A stretch of DNA of 15,678 nucleotides, taken from contig CAJPPS010000006.1 in assembly GCA_905372595.1 (NCBI GenBank), forward strand, positions 1-15,678, given 5' to 3'. Below are positions 14,882-15,678 of this stretch, piece by piece; position 1 is the first letter of the stretch; each line of letters begins with the position of its first letter. Position numbers and translations under genes: made by a program. A model generated the notes under the pieces. That model saw only the letters and a list, made by a program, of their open reading frames with translations. It ran no database searches and was not told the DNA's origin. This stretch comes from an uncultured Capnocytophaga sp. (lineage in GTDB: Bacteria; Bacteroidota; Bacteroidia; Flavobacteriales; Flavobacteriaceae).

Positions 14882-15678
14882 ATGTTAGCTATAAAAAATC
14901 CAACTACCACAACTGCGTGGAAAGCTTTGCAATTACATTTCGAAAGAGTGAAAAATGTAACCCTACAAGAACTCTTTAAAGAACATCCTACTCGCGCCAA
15001 GGATTATTCTCTGGTCTGGGAGGATTTTCTGGTGGATTATTCCAAGAACAATTGGGACGAATCTACACGTAATTTGCTTCTACAATTGGCGGAAGAGTGT
15101 GACCTGAAAGCCTCTATTGAAAAATACTTCACTGGCGACAAAATCAATGCTACTGAAGGTCGTGCGGTACTCCATACCGCCTTACGCTCAGCAGAAAAAG
15201 AAATTTTGGTTGATGGGCAAAATGTTATCCCTGAAGTGGCTCAGGTAAAAGCCAAAATCAAGACTTTTAGCCAGGAGGTCATCTTCGGAAAGCGTACCGG
15301 TTATACAGGTAAGCCTTTTACCGATGTGGTGAATATCGGAATCGGTGGGTCGGACTTAGGTCCTGTAATGGTTACCGAAGCCCTAAAGTTCTACAAAAAT
15401 CACCTCAACATTCACTTTATCAGCAATGTAGATGGTGATCACGTATATGAGGTAATTAAGCATCTCAACCCTGAGACGACTCTTTTCGTGATTGTCTCTA
15501 AAACCTTCACCACTCAAGAGACCCTCTCCAACGCCTTGACGGTGAAAGAGTGGTTCCTCAAAAAAGCCAAGGAAGCCGATGTAGCCAAGCACTTTGTAGC
15601 AGTTTCCACCAATCTTAAAAAGATAGATGAGTTCGGTATCGCTCCTGAGAATGTGTTCCCTATGTGGGACTGGGTAGG
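14882..15678 (+). CDS. pgi: Glucose-6-phosphate isomerase, 5' part
   Basis: The frame runs from the ATG at 14882 to the window edge, 265 full codons of an enzyme that is usually about 540-550 residues. The sequence is unmistakable PGI: GRAVLHTALR at 93-102, the sugar-phosphate-binding NIGIGGSDLGP at 151-161, SNVDGDH at 181-187, the phosphate-binding SKTFTTQET at 206-214 and FPMWDWVG at the truncated end. PGI interconverts glucose-6-phosphate and fructose-6-phosphate in glycolysis and gluconeogenesis in the cytoplasm. The second half, with the C-terminal signature, lies outside the window. The gene starts 12 bases after the roadblock-like gene, with no promoter box in the gap, so it appears to be expressed from the promoter at 14350-14381. 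Confidence 0.96.
   Translation, partial: MLAIKNPTTTTAWKALQLHFERVKNVTLQELFKEHPTRAKDYSLVWEDFLVDYSKNNWDESTRNLLLQLAEECDLKASIEKYFTGDKINATEGRAVLHTALRSAEKEILVDGQNVIPEVAQVKAKIKTFSQEVIFGKRTGYTGKPFTDVVNIGIGGSDLGPVMVTEALKFYKNHLNIHFISNVDGDHVYEVIKHLNPETTLFVIVSKTFTTQETLSNALTVKEWFLKKAKEADVAKHFVAVSTNLKKIDEFGIAPENVFPMWDWV

Noticed and set aside
1..15678. CRISPR arrays, tRNA or rRNA genes, insertion sequences, attachment sites
   Set aside because: No regularly spaced repeats, cloverleaf-like sequences, transposase or integrase genes or flanking direct repeats were seen.

Overview
The window looks like chromosomal DNA from a Bacteroidota bacterium of the class Flavobacteriia. An oral or animal-associated genus such as Capnocytophaga is a plausible guess, but the sequence alone does not prove it. 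The evidence is a SusC/SusD pair, lipoproteins with Bacteroidota-style lipoboxes, the tig-clpP-clpX order, starts without Shine-Dalgarno sequences, and TAnnTTTG (-7) promoter elements in front of every transcription unit. GC content is roughly 40% by eye. No tRNA, rRNA, CRISPR array, insertion sequence or phage gene was seen, and no gene-free stretch exceeds 300 bases.

Layout. (1) 1-256 (+): 3' end of a conserved small protein. It converges through a bidirectional terminator on two minus-strand lipoprotein genes, a YceI-family protein (324-980) and a glycerophosphodiester phosphodiesterase (1067-1915). (2) 1916-2184: divergent control region with a promoter on each side and an inverted repeat. 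(3) 2185-9642 (+): a tight four-gene operon of SusC-like transporter, SusD-like lipoprotein, HExxH zinc-metallohydrolase lipoprotein and DUF4302 lipoprotein, closed by a strong terminator that also faces clpX. (4) 13012-9736 (-): trigger factor, ClpP and ClpX, the protein-quality-control operon. (5) 14264-13101 (-): a lone beta-ketoacyl synthase with a TTG start. (6) 14456 to the right edge (+): a roadblock/LC7-like protein followed 12 bases later by glucose-6-phosphate isomerase (pgi), which is cut off by the window end.

How the genes work together. The four-gene operon is the accessory part and the best candidate for an unusual system. The SusC barrel and SusD lid would form an outer-membrane importer. 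The metallohydrolase and the DUF4302 protein carry acidic lysine-containing motifs just after the lipid-anchored cysteine, as expected for export to the cell surface. There is no glycoside hydrolase, sulfatase or polysaccharide lyase, so the ligand is more likely a protein, peptide or protein-bound metal than a glycan. Oddities are a SusC plug that lacks the usual TonB-box segment, a calcium-loop-like insert in the metallohydrolase, and a duplicated C-terminal domain in the DUF4302 protein. The remaining genes are mostly housekeeping. The roadblock-pgi pairing and the orphan ketoacyl synthase are the less ordinary parts of the right half.
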